From: Paraburkholderia ultramafica
Lineage (GTDB): Bacteria > Pseudomonadota > Gammaproteobacteria > Burkholderiales > Burkholderiaceae
Length of the DNA: 64,000 nt
Assembly: GCF_902859915.1 (NCBI RefSeq)
Contig: NZ_CADIKK010000001.1
Coordinates: 62,001 to 126,000 of the forward strand
Reading direction: 5' to 3'
The notes beneath the pieces were generated by a model. It was not told the DNA's origin, did not search any database, and was given only the letters and a program-made list of their open reading frames with translations. Positions within the stretch are counted from its first letter, which is position 1. Every line of letters starts with the position of its first letter. The position numbers and the translations under genes were made by a program. Below, one piece after another: positions 35,870-45,102 of the stretch.

Positions 35870-36414
35870 TTGAACCCTCCGTCGATACCGTTAGGGACGC
35901 CGAGCAGGCCCAGCGCGTCGCGCACGAAGTCGGTGCGGCGCACGTCCAGTTGCGCGGGAATCAGCGCGGCCATGTAGGTCACGGCCGCCATTGCCGCGAT
36001 CGCGGTCAGATGCTCTGGCGGCGGGGTCGGCTGCTGATGCCGCGGATTCAGGTTGCCGCCCGTCCAGCCGGCGGCAGCGGCGGCCCATGCGCCGATGGTC
36101 CGGTAGCGGTGCGCGTTTGCAAACGACGCCGCGGCCTGCCGATGCGCTTCGCCGGGATCGCGCACCCACGTTTCGGCCAGCGCGAGGCCCGCGTGGTCGT
36201 GCTCGCCGAGCGTCTGCCGGCTGCCGCACTGGCACACCCACGCCACCGCGTAGCGGCGCGGCAGCAGCCGCGCGAGCAGGCTCAGCGCGTCGGCCGTCAG
36301 GCCGTCGTCGAGCAGGGTCTGGACAGCCGCATGGGGGTCCATCGCCGGCCGCAGGCGGGCATTCGCCGGCGCGGAAAGCCGCATCTGCCGGGCGGCGTCG
36401 AGGATCGTGCTCAT
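35866..36414 (-). CDS. DUF6931 family T6SS-associated protein
   Basis: A 182-residue protein, mainly helical and alanine-rich, with AVQTLLDDGLTADALSLLARLL near the start and YAVAWVCQCGSRQTLGEHD in the middle. I recognise it as the DUF6931 type seen between vgrG and fha in T6SS loci. No signal peptide or membrane segment. It overlaps vgrG by four bases on one side and fha by four on the other, so its level is tied to both. A role as adaptor or chaperone for VgrG is possible but is not shown by the sequence. Confidence 0.7.
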   Translation of the reverse strand: MSTILDAARQMRLSAPANARLRPAMDPHAAVQTLLDDGLTADALSLLARLLPRRYAVAWVCQCGSRQTLGEHDHAGLALAETWVRDPGEAHRQAAASFANAHRYRTIGAWAAAAAGWTGGNLNPRHQQPTPPPEHLTAIAAMAAVTYMAALIPAQLDVRRTDFVRDALGLLGVPNGIDGGFK

Positions 36415-38297
36415 AGGATCATCGGCGCCGCGCCGCCGAGTACCGCGGTGGCCGTGCCGATCAACTGCAGGTTGGTCGATTGGACCAGGCAGTCCGCCTC
36501 GGACAGGATCTCCATCGCCGCGATCGAACTCATGTTCAGATTGGCCTTCGAGTTGATCTCCATCGCGAGGCCCGAGCTCATCGTCACGTTCAGGTCGCCG
36601 TTGATCGTGAGGTTGGTGCCCTGGATCGCGATCTCGCCGGAGCTCTTCATCGTGATGCTCGCGAGCCCGGTGACGAGCTTGATCTGGTCACCGGCAGTCA
36701 GCGTGTAGTTGCGCGCGACCTGCACGTCATGGTCGTGCCCGGACTCCTCGCGCAGATCCCGCTGCGCATGGATCAGCACCTGCTCGCCGCCCTGCTTGTC
36801 CTCGAAACGAATCTCGTTGTAGTCCTCGCTGCCGCCGCCTGCGTGGCTGCGGCTCTTCACGCCGCTCTGCGTCTTGTTGTCGGGCAGGCTGTACGGCGGC
36901 ATGTTGTCCGCGTTGTAGACACTGCCGATAATCAGCGGCCGGTCCGGATTGCCGTCGAGAAAGCTGACGACCACCTCCTGCCCGACGCGCGGAATGAACT
37001 GTGCGCCCCAGCGCTTGCCGGCCCACATCTGCGCGACGCGCACGGGGCACGAGTTCTGCGCGTTCGGCTTGCCAGGGCGGCTCCAGAAGAAGGTGACCTG
37101 CACGCGGCCGTACTTGTCCACCGCGATGTCCTCCGGCGTGTCGCCGTAGATCACCGCGGTCTGCAGGCCGGCGATCACCGGGCGCGGCGTCACCGGCATC
37201 GTGCGAAACGGCTGGCGGCTGCGGATCACCTTGAACGCGCAGCGAAACGGCTCCTCGCCGTCGTCCGCGCCGCCGCCCGTCACGTAGTCGGGCTCGACGA
37301 GCCGCATCTCGGTCTCGATCACCAGATATTCCTGGTTCGCGTCGGGAAGCGGGAAATCCTTCAACCTGAATAGGGCGCCGGTTGCGAGGCCGCACGCGTC
37401 GGTGTGGCCGGCGCTCGTCAGCAGCGGCACATTCAGCGCGTCCGCACGCGCCTGTGCATAGCGCTGTCCGTCCGGCAGCCGCTGGTCGTAGCCGACGTAC
37501 TCATACGGGTAATCGTAGATGTCGAGGCCGCCGACGTTGTGCGCATCGTCCTTGTCGGTCAGCTCCTCGGTCGCGAGCAGTGACGCCTTCGGCTTCAGAT
37601 AGTCGTAGTCGTCGAGCTGCACACGGGTCGTGTTTACCGTGCGCGCGGTTTTCCATTCGCTGATCGATGCCTTCATTCGCTTGCCGCGCTCGATCGGCGG
37701 TGCATACGGAATCTGCTCGAAGCTGGACACGCTCGAGTGCGCGCCGAGCGCATCGGCGAGCACCATCGTGTGCGTGCCGTCCGTGTGCGTGAAGAAGTAA
37801 TAGATACCCTCCTGCTCCATCAGCCGGCTAATGAAGTCGAAGTCGCTCTCGCGGTACTGCACGCAGTAGTCGCGCGCCGGATAGCTGCCGCTCAGGCTCA
37901 ATTTCACGTCGCCGTAGCCGATGTCGCCGAGCACCGACTGGATGATCTGCGGCACGCTCATGCTGCGATAGATCCGGCAGTCGCGCCGGCGTGTCGACAG
38001 CCACGGTTTCGGCACGAGCCCGAACTTGTAGACCGCATAGCGCACGTTGTCGATGTTGACGAACCCGCGCTGCTCGCCCTCGCAGACGATGCCGTTGAAA
38101 TACCGCGTGTAGCCCTGCGGGCTGACGAGCTTCACCGTCATCGGGGTGCCGAGCAGCGCGCGAAGATCGACCTCGGCGTTCTTGCTGATCGCTTCGAGCT
38201 GATACGAAAACAGCCGGCCGAGCGACTCGGTCGCGGTCATGTTCGAGAACAGAAGGCTGCTGCCGAGATTGGAGGTGAGCGTGATTGCGTGAGCCAT
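36411..38297 (-). CDS. vgrG: T6SS spike protein VgrG
   Basis: A 628-residue VgrG. Residues 1-370 form the gp27-like barrel (FSYQLEAISKN; YCVQYRESDFDFISRLMEQEGIYYFF), then the gp5 OB fold (DKYGRVQVTFFW; VRVAQMWAGKRWGAQFIPRVGQEVVVSFLDGNPDRP), and a C-terminal beta-prism needle (ITMKSSGEIAIQG, LTINGDLNV). There is no added effector domain. Upstream on the same strand is a candidate cargo effector gene, and DUF6931 is downstream. No PAAR tip gene is visible nearby. Confidence 0.97.
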   Translation of the reverse strand: MAHAITLTSNLGSSLLFSNMTATESLGRLFSYQLEAISKNAEVDLRALLGTPMTVKLVSPQGYTRYFNGIVCEGEQRGFVNIDNVRYAVYKFGLVPKPWLSTRRRDCRIYRSMSVPQIIQSVLGDIGYGDVKLSLSGSYPARDYCVQYRESDFDFISRLMEQEGIYYFFTHTDGTHTMVLADALGAHSSVSSFEQIPYAPPIERGKRMKASISEWKTARTVNTTRVQLDDYDYLKPKASLLATEELTDKDDAHNVGGLDIYDYPYEYVGYDQRLPDGQRYAQARADALNVPLLTSAGHTDACGLATGALFRLKDFPLPDANQEYLVIETEMRLVEPDYVTGGGADDGEEPFRCAFKVIRSRQPFRTMPVTPRPVIAGLQTAVIYGDTPEDIAVDKYGRVQVTFFWSRPGKPNAQNSCPVRVAQMWAGKRWGAQFIPRVGQEVVVSFLDGNPDRPLIIGSVYNADNMPPYSLPDNKTQSGVKSRSHAGGGSEDYNEIRFEDKQGGEQVLIHAQRDLREESGHDHDVQVARNYTLTAGDQIKLVTGLASITMKSSGEIAIQGTNLTINGDLNVTMSSGLAMEINSKANLNMSSIAAMEILSEADCLVQSTNLQLIGTATAVLGGAAPMIL

Positions 38298-38470
38298 AGG
38301 ATGATCTGCGAGCGTTTGTCGATGTGCATCACGACAAAGAACAGCTGGATACCCTTATCTATTCCGTCGACATGGCGGGCTCGGCTTGCGCGACGCCAAG
38401 GATGCTGGCTCCGCAACAGAGCGGCGCGGCACATCCGCGCGGGATCGCGCGCGCCGGCGAGCAGACCGCT

Positions 38471-39085
38471 TTAGTACTCGGTGGTAAGTCTCGTGATATT
38501 GAAGAGCTTCACTTCCGTTACCTTGTAGCTGTCGAAGTTGTCCTTGAGCAAGGCCGAAAACTTCGGCGGTGCGCCCTGGGCATCGCCGGCATACGTCCAC
38601 GTGCCATAGTTCGGATCGAACAATGCCCACACATTGCGCCATTTGACGACCGCCATCGCGTGTCGGCCGATCGCACAAGTGAAGACGATCATCCCGAAAT
38701 AGTTGTTGCCATCGCTCGACAATGCGGACGTGATCGAGATTGCCTTGCTCATCGAGAGAAGCCCCGCCGAAGAGCCGGCGGGGTTATCGATCCGCGAGTC
38801 GCGCGCGCCATCGAGTCGACCGGAGGAGAGCATGACGATTCCGTTCGCGATCTGACTGTCGCCCGAGATGCCGCTCAGGAACTGATTGGCCCGTTCGGAA
38901 TGGTCGATCAACGCCTCGTGCCCCGTCGTACCATGATTGATACCCAGGCCGGCGACACTTGGGCCACCGGAGAAGCAGTCTCGCAGCCATCTGACGGTTA
39001 GCCCCCAACATGCTCCTTTTTTTAGCGAACTCGTCATGCCTTTCAGGAGATCACCCTGCTTGAACACAAACGTCGGTTGTTCCAT
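38471..39085 (-). CDS. Candidate T6SS effector with a YopT/AvrPphB-like (peptidase C58) cysteine protease fold
   Basis: A 204-residue protein between vgrG and clpV. It has a papain-like triad in C58 order: Cys 26 in KKGACWGLTVRWL, His 142 in GRHAMAVVKW and Asp 157 in LFDPNYGTW. The Cys-His (116) and His-Asp (15) spacings agree with those I recall for AvrPphB and YopT. No signal peptide is present. The start at 39085 has a GAGGA site. No immunity-like gene adjoins it, and vgrG is 173 bases downstream, so delivery by that VgrG is plausible. C58 enzymes cleave host GTPases or kinases; the target here is unknown. The region is somewhat AT-richer than its neighbours. Confidence 0.6.
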   Translation of the reverse strand: MEQPTFVFKQGDLLKGMTSSLKKGACWGLTVRWLRDCFSGGPSVAGLGINHGTTGHEALIDHSERANQFLSGISGDSQIANGIVMLSSGRLDGARDSRIDNPAGSSAGLLSMSKAISITSALSSDGNNYFGMIVFTCAIGRHAMAVVKWRNVWALFDPNYGTWTYAGDAQGAPPKFSALLKDNFDSYKVTEVKLFNITRLTTEY

Positions 39086-39156
39086 CGTTTCCTCGTTGTC
39101 AGAATTGCTTTCGTAGCCGCGGAATGCGGCGGTCGCTGTCCAGATGAGACGGGTAG

Positions 39157-39231
39157 TCAACAATCGCGGTTTCGTTGCGGGATGCCGCCGCCGATCCAGA
39201 TAATAAGAATTGCCTTTGGAATGGCTTTCAC
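39157..39231 (-). CDS. Possible 24-residue leader peptide ORF
   Basis: A GTG at 39231 is preceded by AGGAG with an eight-base spacing and opens a 24-codon frame ending at a TGA at 39157. The product starts KAIPKAILIIWIGGG and then turns polar. It lies between clpV and the candidate effector and could be a leader peptide, or the broken start of a once longer effector, since the effector's frame is open upstream of its ATG to about 39163. Evidence is the binding site only. Confidence 0.25.
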   Translation of the reverse strand: MKAIPKAILIIWIGGGIPQRNRDC

Positions 39232-39270
39232 GTTTCGAACTCCTATACAGGTCACTTTCTTTGGACCGAC

Positions 39271-42129
39271 TCAGCGCACGGCGCTCCCGTCACGCCAGGC
39301 GGCAACGCCGGGCATCGCAGTGGTAACCGGCGCACACTCGTCGAAGCGATACGCAAAATCGCCGTCCTCGACGCTCACGCGAACCCGCTTGACCGCGCCG
39401 CCGCCGATCATGCGCGCGAGAAACTCGCGGCTGATCGACGGCAGCATCGTGTTGGTCAGAATCGCGTCGATCATCCGGCCACCCGATTCGCTCTCGGTAC
39501 AGCGGCCGACAACCAGACGCACGACCGCGTCGTCGTAGCCGAACGGCACGCGATAGCGTTCCTCGACACGCCGCCTGATCCGATTCAGTTGCAGTGTGAC
39601 GATCCGCGCGAGCATCGCGCCGCTGAGCGGGAAGTACGGAATCGCCACGAGGCGGCCGAGCAGCGCGGGCGGGAATACTTTCAGCAGCGGCTCGCGTAGC
39701 GCCTTGGCGAGCCCGTCCGCGTCGGGCATCAGGTCCGGGTCCTTGCACAGCCCCGCGATCAGCTCGGTGCCGACGTTCGTGGTCAGCAGGATCAGCGTGT
39801 TCCGGAAGTTGATCGAGCGGCCCTCGCCGTCCTCCATCGCCCCCTTGTCGAACACCTGGAAAAACATCTCGTGCACGTCGGGATGCGCCTTCTCGACTTC
39901 ATCGAGCAGCACGACCGAATACGGCTTGCGACGGACCGCTTCGGTCAGGACGCCGCCTTCGCCGTAGCCGACGTAGCCCGGCGGCGCGCCCTTCAGCGTC
40001 GATACCGTATGCGCCTCCTGAAACTCGCTCATGTTGATGGTGATCAGGTTGTGCTCGCCGCCGTACAGCGCCTCGGCCAGCGCGAGCGCGGTCTCGGTCT
40101 TGCCGACGCCGGACGTGCCCGCGAGCATGAATACGCCGATCGGGCGATCCGGATTGTCGAGGCCCGCGCGCGACGTCTGGATCCGCTTCGCGATCGCCTC
40201 CATCGCGTGGTCCTGGCCGATCACGCGCTCGCACATCAGGCTCGCGAGATTCATCACGGTTTGCAGTTCGCTGCGAACCATCCGCCCGACCGGAATGCCG
40301 GTCCAGTCGGCGACGACCGACGCGACTGTCTGGTAATCGACGTTCGGCAGAATCAGCGGGTTCTCGCCCTGCAATTCGGCCAGCTGCGCCTGAAGACGCT
40401 TCAGGTCGGCGAGCACCTCGGTCCGTGCGTCGTCGTCGAGCGCGAGGGTTGCCGGCGACGCCGTGCTGTCATCGCTGGCCTCAGCGGCGCGTTCCACCTG
40501 GGTCTCCTGCGTCTTCTGTTCAGCCTCGGCCCGCGCCGCCTGTTCGAGTTCGCTGCCTGTTCCTTCGACCGGCGCGGTATCGGCACGCAGTTGCGCACGC
40601 AGCGCGAGAATCTGCTCGACCAGCGTCTTTTCTGTTGCCCACGCAGCCTCGCGTTGCGACAGGCGCACGCGCTGCGTATCGAGCGACGCGACGACCAGGG
40701 CTTCGCGCGCCGCCACGTCGATACCGACGCGCTTCTCGCGCGCGATGATCCTCTGTTCGGTCTCCAGCGCCTCGATCCGCTTCAGCGTGTCGTCGATCTC
40801 CGCCGGCACCGCGTGCTGGCTGATCGCGACGCGCGCGCAGGCCGTGTCGAGCAGGCTGACCGCCTTGTCCGGCAACTGGCGCGCAGGGATATAGCGATGC
40901 GACAGCTTCACCGCCGCTTCGAGCGCTTCGTCGAGAATCTGCACGCGATGGTGCTGCTCCATCACGCTCGCGACGCCGCGCATCATCAGGATGCCCTTCT
41001 CCTCGCTCGGCTCGTCGACCGGCACGGTCTGGAATCGCCGGGTCAGCGCCGGATCTTTTTCGATGTGCTTGCGGTATTCGGCCCAGGTGGTCGCGCCGAT
41101 CGTGCGCAGGTTGCCGCGCGCGAGCGCCGGCTTCAGCAGGTTCGCCGCATCGCCGGTGCCGGCCGCGCCGCCGGCGCCGACCAGCGTGTGCGCCTCGTCG
41201 ATGAACAGGATGATCGGCTGCGGCGACGCCTGCACCTCGTCGATCACCTGGCGCAGACGGTTCTCGAATTCGCCCTTCATGCTCGCGCCGGCCTGCAGGA
41301 GCCCGACGTCGAGCGTGCGCACCTGCACGTCCTTCAGCGCCGGCGGGACGTCGCCACGCGCGATCCGCAGCGCGAAGCCCTCGACCACGGCCGTCTTGCC
41401 GACGCCCGCCTCGCCGACCAGCATCGGGTTGTTCTGCCGCCGGCGCATCAGGATATCGACGAGCTGGCGAATCTCGCCGTCGCGGCCGACGATCGGATCG
41501 AGCCTGCCATCGCGCGCCTGCGCGGTCAGATCGACGGTGAACTGCTGCAGCGCCTGCCGCCGGCCCATCTGCGCGGGCGCGATCGCGCCGCTGCTTTCAC
41601 CGGGCGCGGCGGCGGCATCGACACGAAAGCCGTCAGTTGCCTGCAACTGGTCTTCCGGCGATCCGGCGACGATCCCGGCGAACCCGTCCGCGAGCGCCTC
41701 CGGCTTCAGCTTCGCGAACTCGGCCGACAGCGCGTGCAGCGCATGACGTAAATGACGCGTGCGCAGCAGCCCGACGAGCAGATAGCCGGTGCGCACCTGC
41801 GCCTCGCCGAACATCAGCGTGGCGAACACCCAGCCGCGCTCGACGGCTTCCTCGACCTCGGCGGACAGATCGGAGATCGTCGTGCTGCCGCGCGGCAGCC
41901 GTTCGAGCGCCGCGGTCATGTCGCGCGCGAGATTCGACGGGTTCAGGGCGAAGTGCCTGACGATCCGGTGCAAATCGGAGTCCTGCAGTTGCAGGATCTG
42001 ATGAACCCAGTGCGCCAGTTCGACGTACGGGTTGCCGCGCAGCTTGCAAAACACGGTGGCGCTTTCGATACCCCGGTAGGCAACCGCGTTGAGCTTGCCG
42101 AACAGGGCGCCGCGACTGATCTCGGCCAT
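39271..42129 (-). CDS. clpV: T6SS sheath-disassembly AAA+ ATPase ClpV (TssH)
   Basis: A 952-residue ClpB-class unfoldase. An N-terminal ClpV-type N domain (residues 1-160), first AAA module with Walker A GEAGVGKTA and Walker B ILFIDEAHTLVGAGG, a coiled M domain rich in Glu/Gln, and a second module with GTSGVGKTE and VVLLDEVEKAHPDV. It extracts TssC from the contracted sheath for recycling. The presence of tagJ in the locus fits the ClpV class whose N domain works with TagJ. I start at the ATG at 42129. Confidence 0.97.
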   Translation of the reverse strand: MAEISRGALFGKLNAVAYRGIESATVFCKLRGNPYVELAHWVHQILQLQDSDLHRIVRHFALNPSNLARDMTAALERLPRGSTTISDLSAEVEEAVERGWVFATLMFGEAQVRTGYLLVGLLRTRHLRHALHALSAEFAKLKPEALADGFAGIVAGSPEDQLQATDGFRVDAAAAPGESSGAIAPAQMGRRQALQQFTVDLTAQARDGRLDPIVGRDGEIRQLVDILMRRRQNNPMLVGEAGVGKTAVVEGFALRIARGDVPPALKDVQVRTLDVGLLQAGASMKGEFENRLRQVIDEVQASPQPIILFIDEAHTLVGAGGAAGTGDAANLLKPALARGNLRTIGATTWAEYRKHIEKDPALTRRFQTVPVDEPSEEKGILMMRGVASVMEQHHRVQILDEALEAAVKLSHRYIPARQLPDKAVSLLDTACARVAISQHAVPAEIDDTLKRIEALETEQRIIAREKRVGIDVAAREALVVASLDTQRVRLSQREAAWATEKTLVEQILALRAQLRADTAPVEGTGSELEQAARAEAEQKTQETQVERAAEASDDSTASPATLALDDDARTEVLADLKRLQAQLAELQGENPLILPNVDYQTVASVVADWTGIPVGRMVRSELQTVMNLASLMCERVIGQDHAMEAIAKRIQTSRAGLDNPDRPIGVFMLAGTSGVGKTETALALAEALYGGEHNLITINMSEFQEAHTVSTLKGAPPGYVGYGEGGVLTEAVRRKPYSVVLLDEVEKAHPDVHEMFFQVFDKGAMEDGEGRSINFRNTLILLTTNVGTELIAGLCKDPDLMPDADGLAKALREPLLKVFPPALLGRLVAIPYFPLSGAMLARIVTLQLNRIRRRVEERYRVPFGYDDAVVRLVVGRCTESESGGRMIDAILTNTMLPSISREFLARMIGGGAVKRVRVSVEDGDFAYRFDECAPVTTAMPGVAAWRDGSAVR

Positions 42130-42227
42130 GATGTCAATCCTGTAGAGAGTGAGGCGGCCGCTCGGCGGCCACCGGTTCAACTTGAAAAAGCCACGGCAGG
42201 GGTGCGATGCGTTTCATCCGACGAGCT

Positions 42228-43244
42228 TCATTCGACCGGACTCAGCACGACCTGGTCGGCATCGACGGGCTTCGGATAGTGGCCCATCCAGGTACTGAGG
42301 CCCATGCGTCCCGACTGGCCCAGGTGTGTCGTCGGTACGTCGTCCTTCTTGAGCACGAGCTGCACGTCCCAACCTTTCTCGCCGCCGACGTAAAGCTTCA
42401 CCGCGGCCACCAGTTGCCCGAGCGCGTCGCCACCAGGCAGAAAGCGGTTGAAGTCGTTCAGGCTCAGCGGCCCGATGCGCAGCCGGAAGTGCTGCTGTGC
42501 GCCGCGCACCTGCGCGCCCATCGTCGCGTTGCGCCCGATTGACGCCATGCCGGTGCCCATCCGCAGATGCGCATCGCGTGGCAGCTGCATCCAGCCGACC
42601 ACGAACTCGAGTACGCCCACCGGCACGCCGAAGTAATGTTCGAGAAAGCCCTTCAGCCCCTCGGCGTTGCGCGCCTGCGGCACGAGCCGCCCGGCGAAGA
42701 AGCGCTTGTACTGGTCCGGCAGTGCGTCGCACCCCTCGAGCTGCGGCGTCGCGATGCCGATCAGCGCCCCGAGATACGTGCGGAAACGGTCCTGCTCCGG
42801 GCGGTCGAGCTGCACGGTCGGCTGTGCGTCCGCCCACGCGCGGTAGAACAGGCTCAACATCCGGTGATGAAAGATGTCGGCAAACGCCACGAGCGTCGGG
42901 TCCTTCGCGTTCCGCTGACGATCGACCGCATGCTCGGTCAGATGCAGCGGGAGCGGCCCGTTCGGCCCGAACAGCCCGAGAAACAGTCCGTGCAGCCGGC
43001 CGGGCGCGCCGGCCGTCCCCGGCTCGAAGCGCTCGATGCTGCGCGGCGGGAATTCGAGCGCCGCCGCATGCGCGAGCCGCACGGGATCCTCGGCCGGCTT
43101 CGTCGAATGACCGAGCCGCGGACGATCCGGATACGCGCATTCGAGCCGGCGCATCGCCTCGAAGAACTCGAAGTCGAAAGGCCGGTCGCGCAGCGCCGTC
43201 TCTAGCGCTACAGGATCGGACGCTTGCCGGGCGTGGCGGGCCAT
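42228..43244 (-). CDS. tssG: T6SS baseplate protein TssG
   Basis: A 338-residue TssG. The family start (FDFEFFEAMRRLECAYPDRPRLG) and the central blocks FADIFHHRMLSLFYRAWA and FLEHYFGVPVGVLEFVVGW are present. With TssF it forms the wedge unit of the baseplate. The coding region overlaps the tssF end by 37 bases, so the two are translationally linked. There is a 98-base gap before clpV containing a GC-rich repeat. Confidence 0.95.
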   Translation of the reverse strand: MARHARQASDPVALETALRDRPFDFEFFEAMRRLECAYPDRPRLGHSTKPAEDPVRLAHAAALEFPPRSIERFEPGTAGAPGRLHGLFLGLFGPNGPLPLHLTEHAVDRQRNAKDPTLVAFADIFHHRMLSLFYRAWADAQPTVQLDRPEQDRFRTYLGALIGIATPQLEGCDALPDQYKRFFAGRLVPQARNAEGLKGFLEHYFGVPVGVLEFVVGWMQLPRDAHLRMGTGMASIGRNATMGAQVRGAQQHFRLRIGPLSLNDFNRFLPGGDALGQLVAAVKLYVGGEKGWDVQLVLKKDDVPTTHLGQSGRMGLSTWMGHYPKPVDADQVVLSPVE

Positions 43245-45097
43245 CGGGCTACCTCGTTACGTTCGAACGTGCGCAATACCGTCTCCGTGAACGAATTCAG
43301 CGAAACGTAACGCGCGAAGAAATGCTGCAAGACCGACCCGAGGAGAAACGCGCTGCCGCCCTCGAACGCCGCGTCGGCACAGGTCAGCGTGATCTCGAGC
43401 CCGCGGCCGTAGGTGATCGGCCCGGGCACGGGCACCCGGCGCGTCGCCGGTTTCGCGATGACCTGCTTGATGCCCTCGATCTGCCGTCGCGTGGCCGCGT
43501 CGAACTCGTCGTGATACAGGCCGAGCATCTCGCGCAATGCCGCCGCGCCGTGCTCGCCGTCCTCGTCGGGCAGCGACAGATAGTTCAGTTGCAGGTGGCT
43601 GATCAGCCGCCACGCGGTTTCGCCGGTGGCGGTCGGCGCACGTGGCCGGGTCGGCCCGGCCACGCAGCGAATCGATGCGACCGGCGCGTCGGTGTCCAGC
43701 GTGAAATCGGTGTATGACTTGCCGACCGGCATATGCAACGGCAGATCACGGTTCGTGCATAGCAGCCGCAGGCCGAGTTGGCGCAGCGTGGTCGAGTACG
43801 GCGCGTCATTCGCGTCGACCAGCGCGATGAACGTCTCGCTGCCGACATAGCTCGACCGCGCGCCGTTCTGCTTCTGGCGGCTCGACAACAGACGTGGTTC
43901 TCGGCGCAGCGTGTAGAACGCCGCCTGCGTGTCATGCCAGGTGCGCGACGTGCCGCCGTAGAATGGCATGAAGCTTTGTTCGGGTTCCTGACGATCACCG
44001 TAACCCTGCACGTCGAGCACGCTGTGCACCTCGAAATCCATCGGACGCGTGCGGTCGCCGAGAATGTGATACTCGGTCCTGCCCTGTTGCAGATGAATCC
44101 GGTCCGCGCGGCGTTCGAACAGGTTGATCACCGGCGTGCAGAACAGCCGGAAATTGCCCGCGTCGATCGCGTTGTGCAGGCGCGCGACGCTGCGCTCGAG
44201 CCACACGACGATCTCGAACTCGTTGCCCTGGGCGCGCGCGAGCAGCGAGCGCAGCCCGGTGAATTCGACGAAACGGAAGCGCTCGGGACACGCGAAATAT
44301 TCCTGCAGCAAACGGTAGCCGCTGAATGAGCGGTCGGCGTACGGCAGCATCGCCTCCTGCTCGTCGAAGCCGATCGCGCGCAAAGCCGCCGCGTCATGAG
44401 ATTGGCTGACGAATTCGCCTTCTTGCGCCGCCGCGGCGCGCACCGTGTAGCCGACGCCATTCGCGAGCAGCTGTTCGTAGATCAGGCCGGGCAGTTGGTC
44501 AGCGCCGGCGAGATGGACCGGCAGGCGGTCGAGCGCGAGCATCTTCGCCTGCACGCCGGACAGCGTCCGGAACCGCAGGCGCAGGCCCGCGCGAACCTGC
44601 CCGCCGGACGGCGGCACGAGTCCCGCCGCGGCGAGCGCGGCCGGCGTGTCGAAGTAGCGTGCGTCGGCGAGTTCGAGCGGCCACAGGGTCACCTCGTGCG
44701 CGCTCCGGTATTCGCACGCGGTGCGCTCGCCGAAGCCGGTCACGCTGCGCAGCACCGTATGCGGTGCGACCGCATGGCCGGCGGGCGGCAGATCCTCGGA
44801 CGCGTCCGGATGCATCTGCACCACCGCCATCGACGGAATCGGCGACAGGTAGTGCGGGTAAATCATCTCCAGCAGGTGCTGGGTGAACACCGGATATTGC
44901 GCGTCGAGTTTCAACTGCACGCGTGCGGCGAGAAACGCGAAACCCTCGATCAGCCGCTCGACATAAGGATCCGCGCACTCGAAGCCTGCCATGCCGAGCC
45001 GGCCGGCGATCTTCGGGTACTCGCTTGCGAATTCCGCGCCCATCTCACGGACGTGCTGCAGCTCGCGGTTGTAATAGTGAAGAAGTCGTGGATCCAT
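43208..45097 (-). CDS. tssF: T6SS baseplate protein TssF
   Basis: A 629-residue TssF starting with the family signature MDPRLLHYYNRELQHVREMG, followed by FASEYPKIAGRLG and YVERLIEGFAFLAARVQLKLD. The C-terminal end YVSLNSFTETVL is also typical. It pairs with TssG in the baseplate wedge. I start at the ATG at 45097; a longer frame runs back into tssE. It begins five bases after the tssE stop. Confidence 0.96.
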   Translation of the reverse strand: MDPRLLHYYNRELQHVREMGAEFASEYPKIAGRLGMAGFECADPYVERLIEGFAFLAARVQLKLDAQYPVFTQHLLEMIYPHYLSPIPSMAVVQMHPDASEDLPPAGHAVAPHTVLRSVTGFGERTACEYRSAHEVTLWPLELADARYFDTPAALAAAGLVPPSGGQVRAGLRLRFRTLSGVQAKMLALDRLPVHLAGADQLPGLIYEQLLANGVGYTVRAAAAQEGEFVSQSHDAAALRAIGFDEQEAMLPYADRSFSGYRLLQEYFACPERFRFVEFTGLRSLLARAQGNEFEIVVWLERSVARLHNAIDAGNFRLFCTPVINLFERRADRIHLQQGRTEYHILGDRTRPMDFEVHSVLDVQGYGDRQEPEQSFMPFYGGTSRTWHDTQAAFYTLRREPRLLSSRQKQNGARSSYVGSETFIALVDANDAPYSTTLRQLGLRLLCTNRDLPLHMPVGKSYTDFTLDTDAPVASIRCVAGPTRPRAPTATGETAWRLISHLQLNYLSLPDEDGEHGAAALREMLGLYHDEFDAATRRQIEGIKQVIAKPATRRVPVPGPITYGRGLEITLTCADAAFEGGSAFLLGSVLQHFFARYVSLNSFTETVLRTFERNEVARWPATPGKRPIL

Positions 45098-45102
45098 GAT
45101 GG

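Noticed and set aside
39871..41751. 626-codon plus-strand frame opposite clpV
   Set aside because: Antisense shadow of a highly conserved AAA+ ATPase; no recognisable domains.
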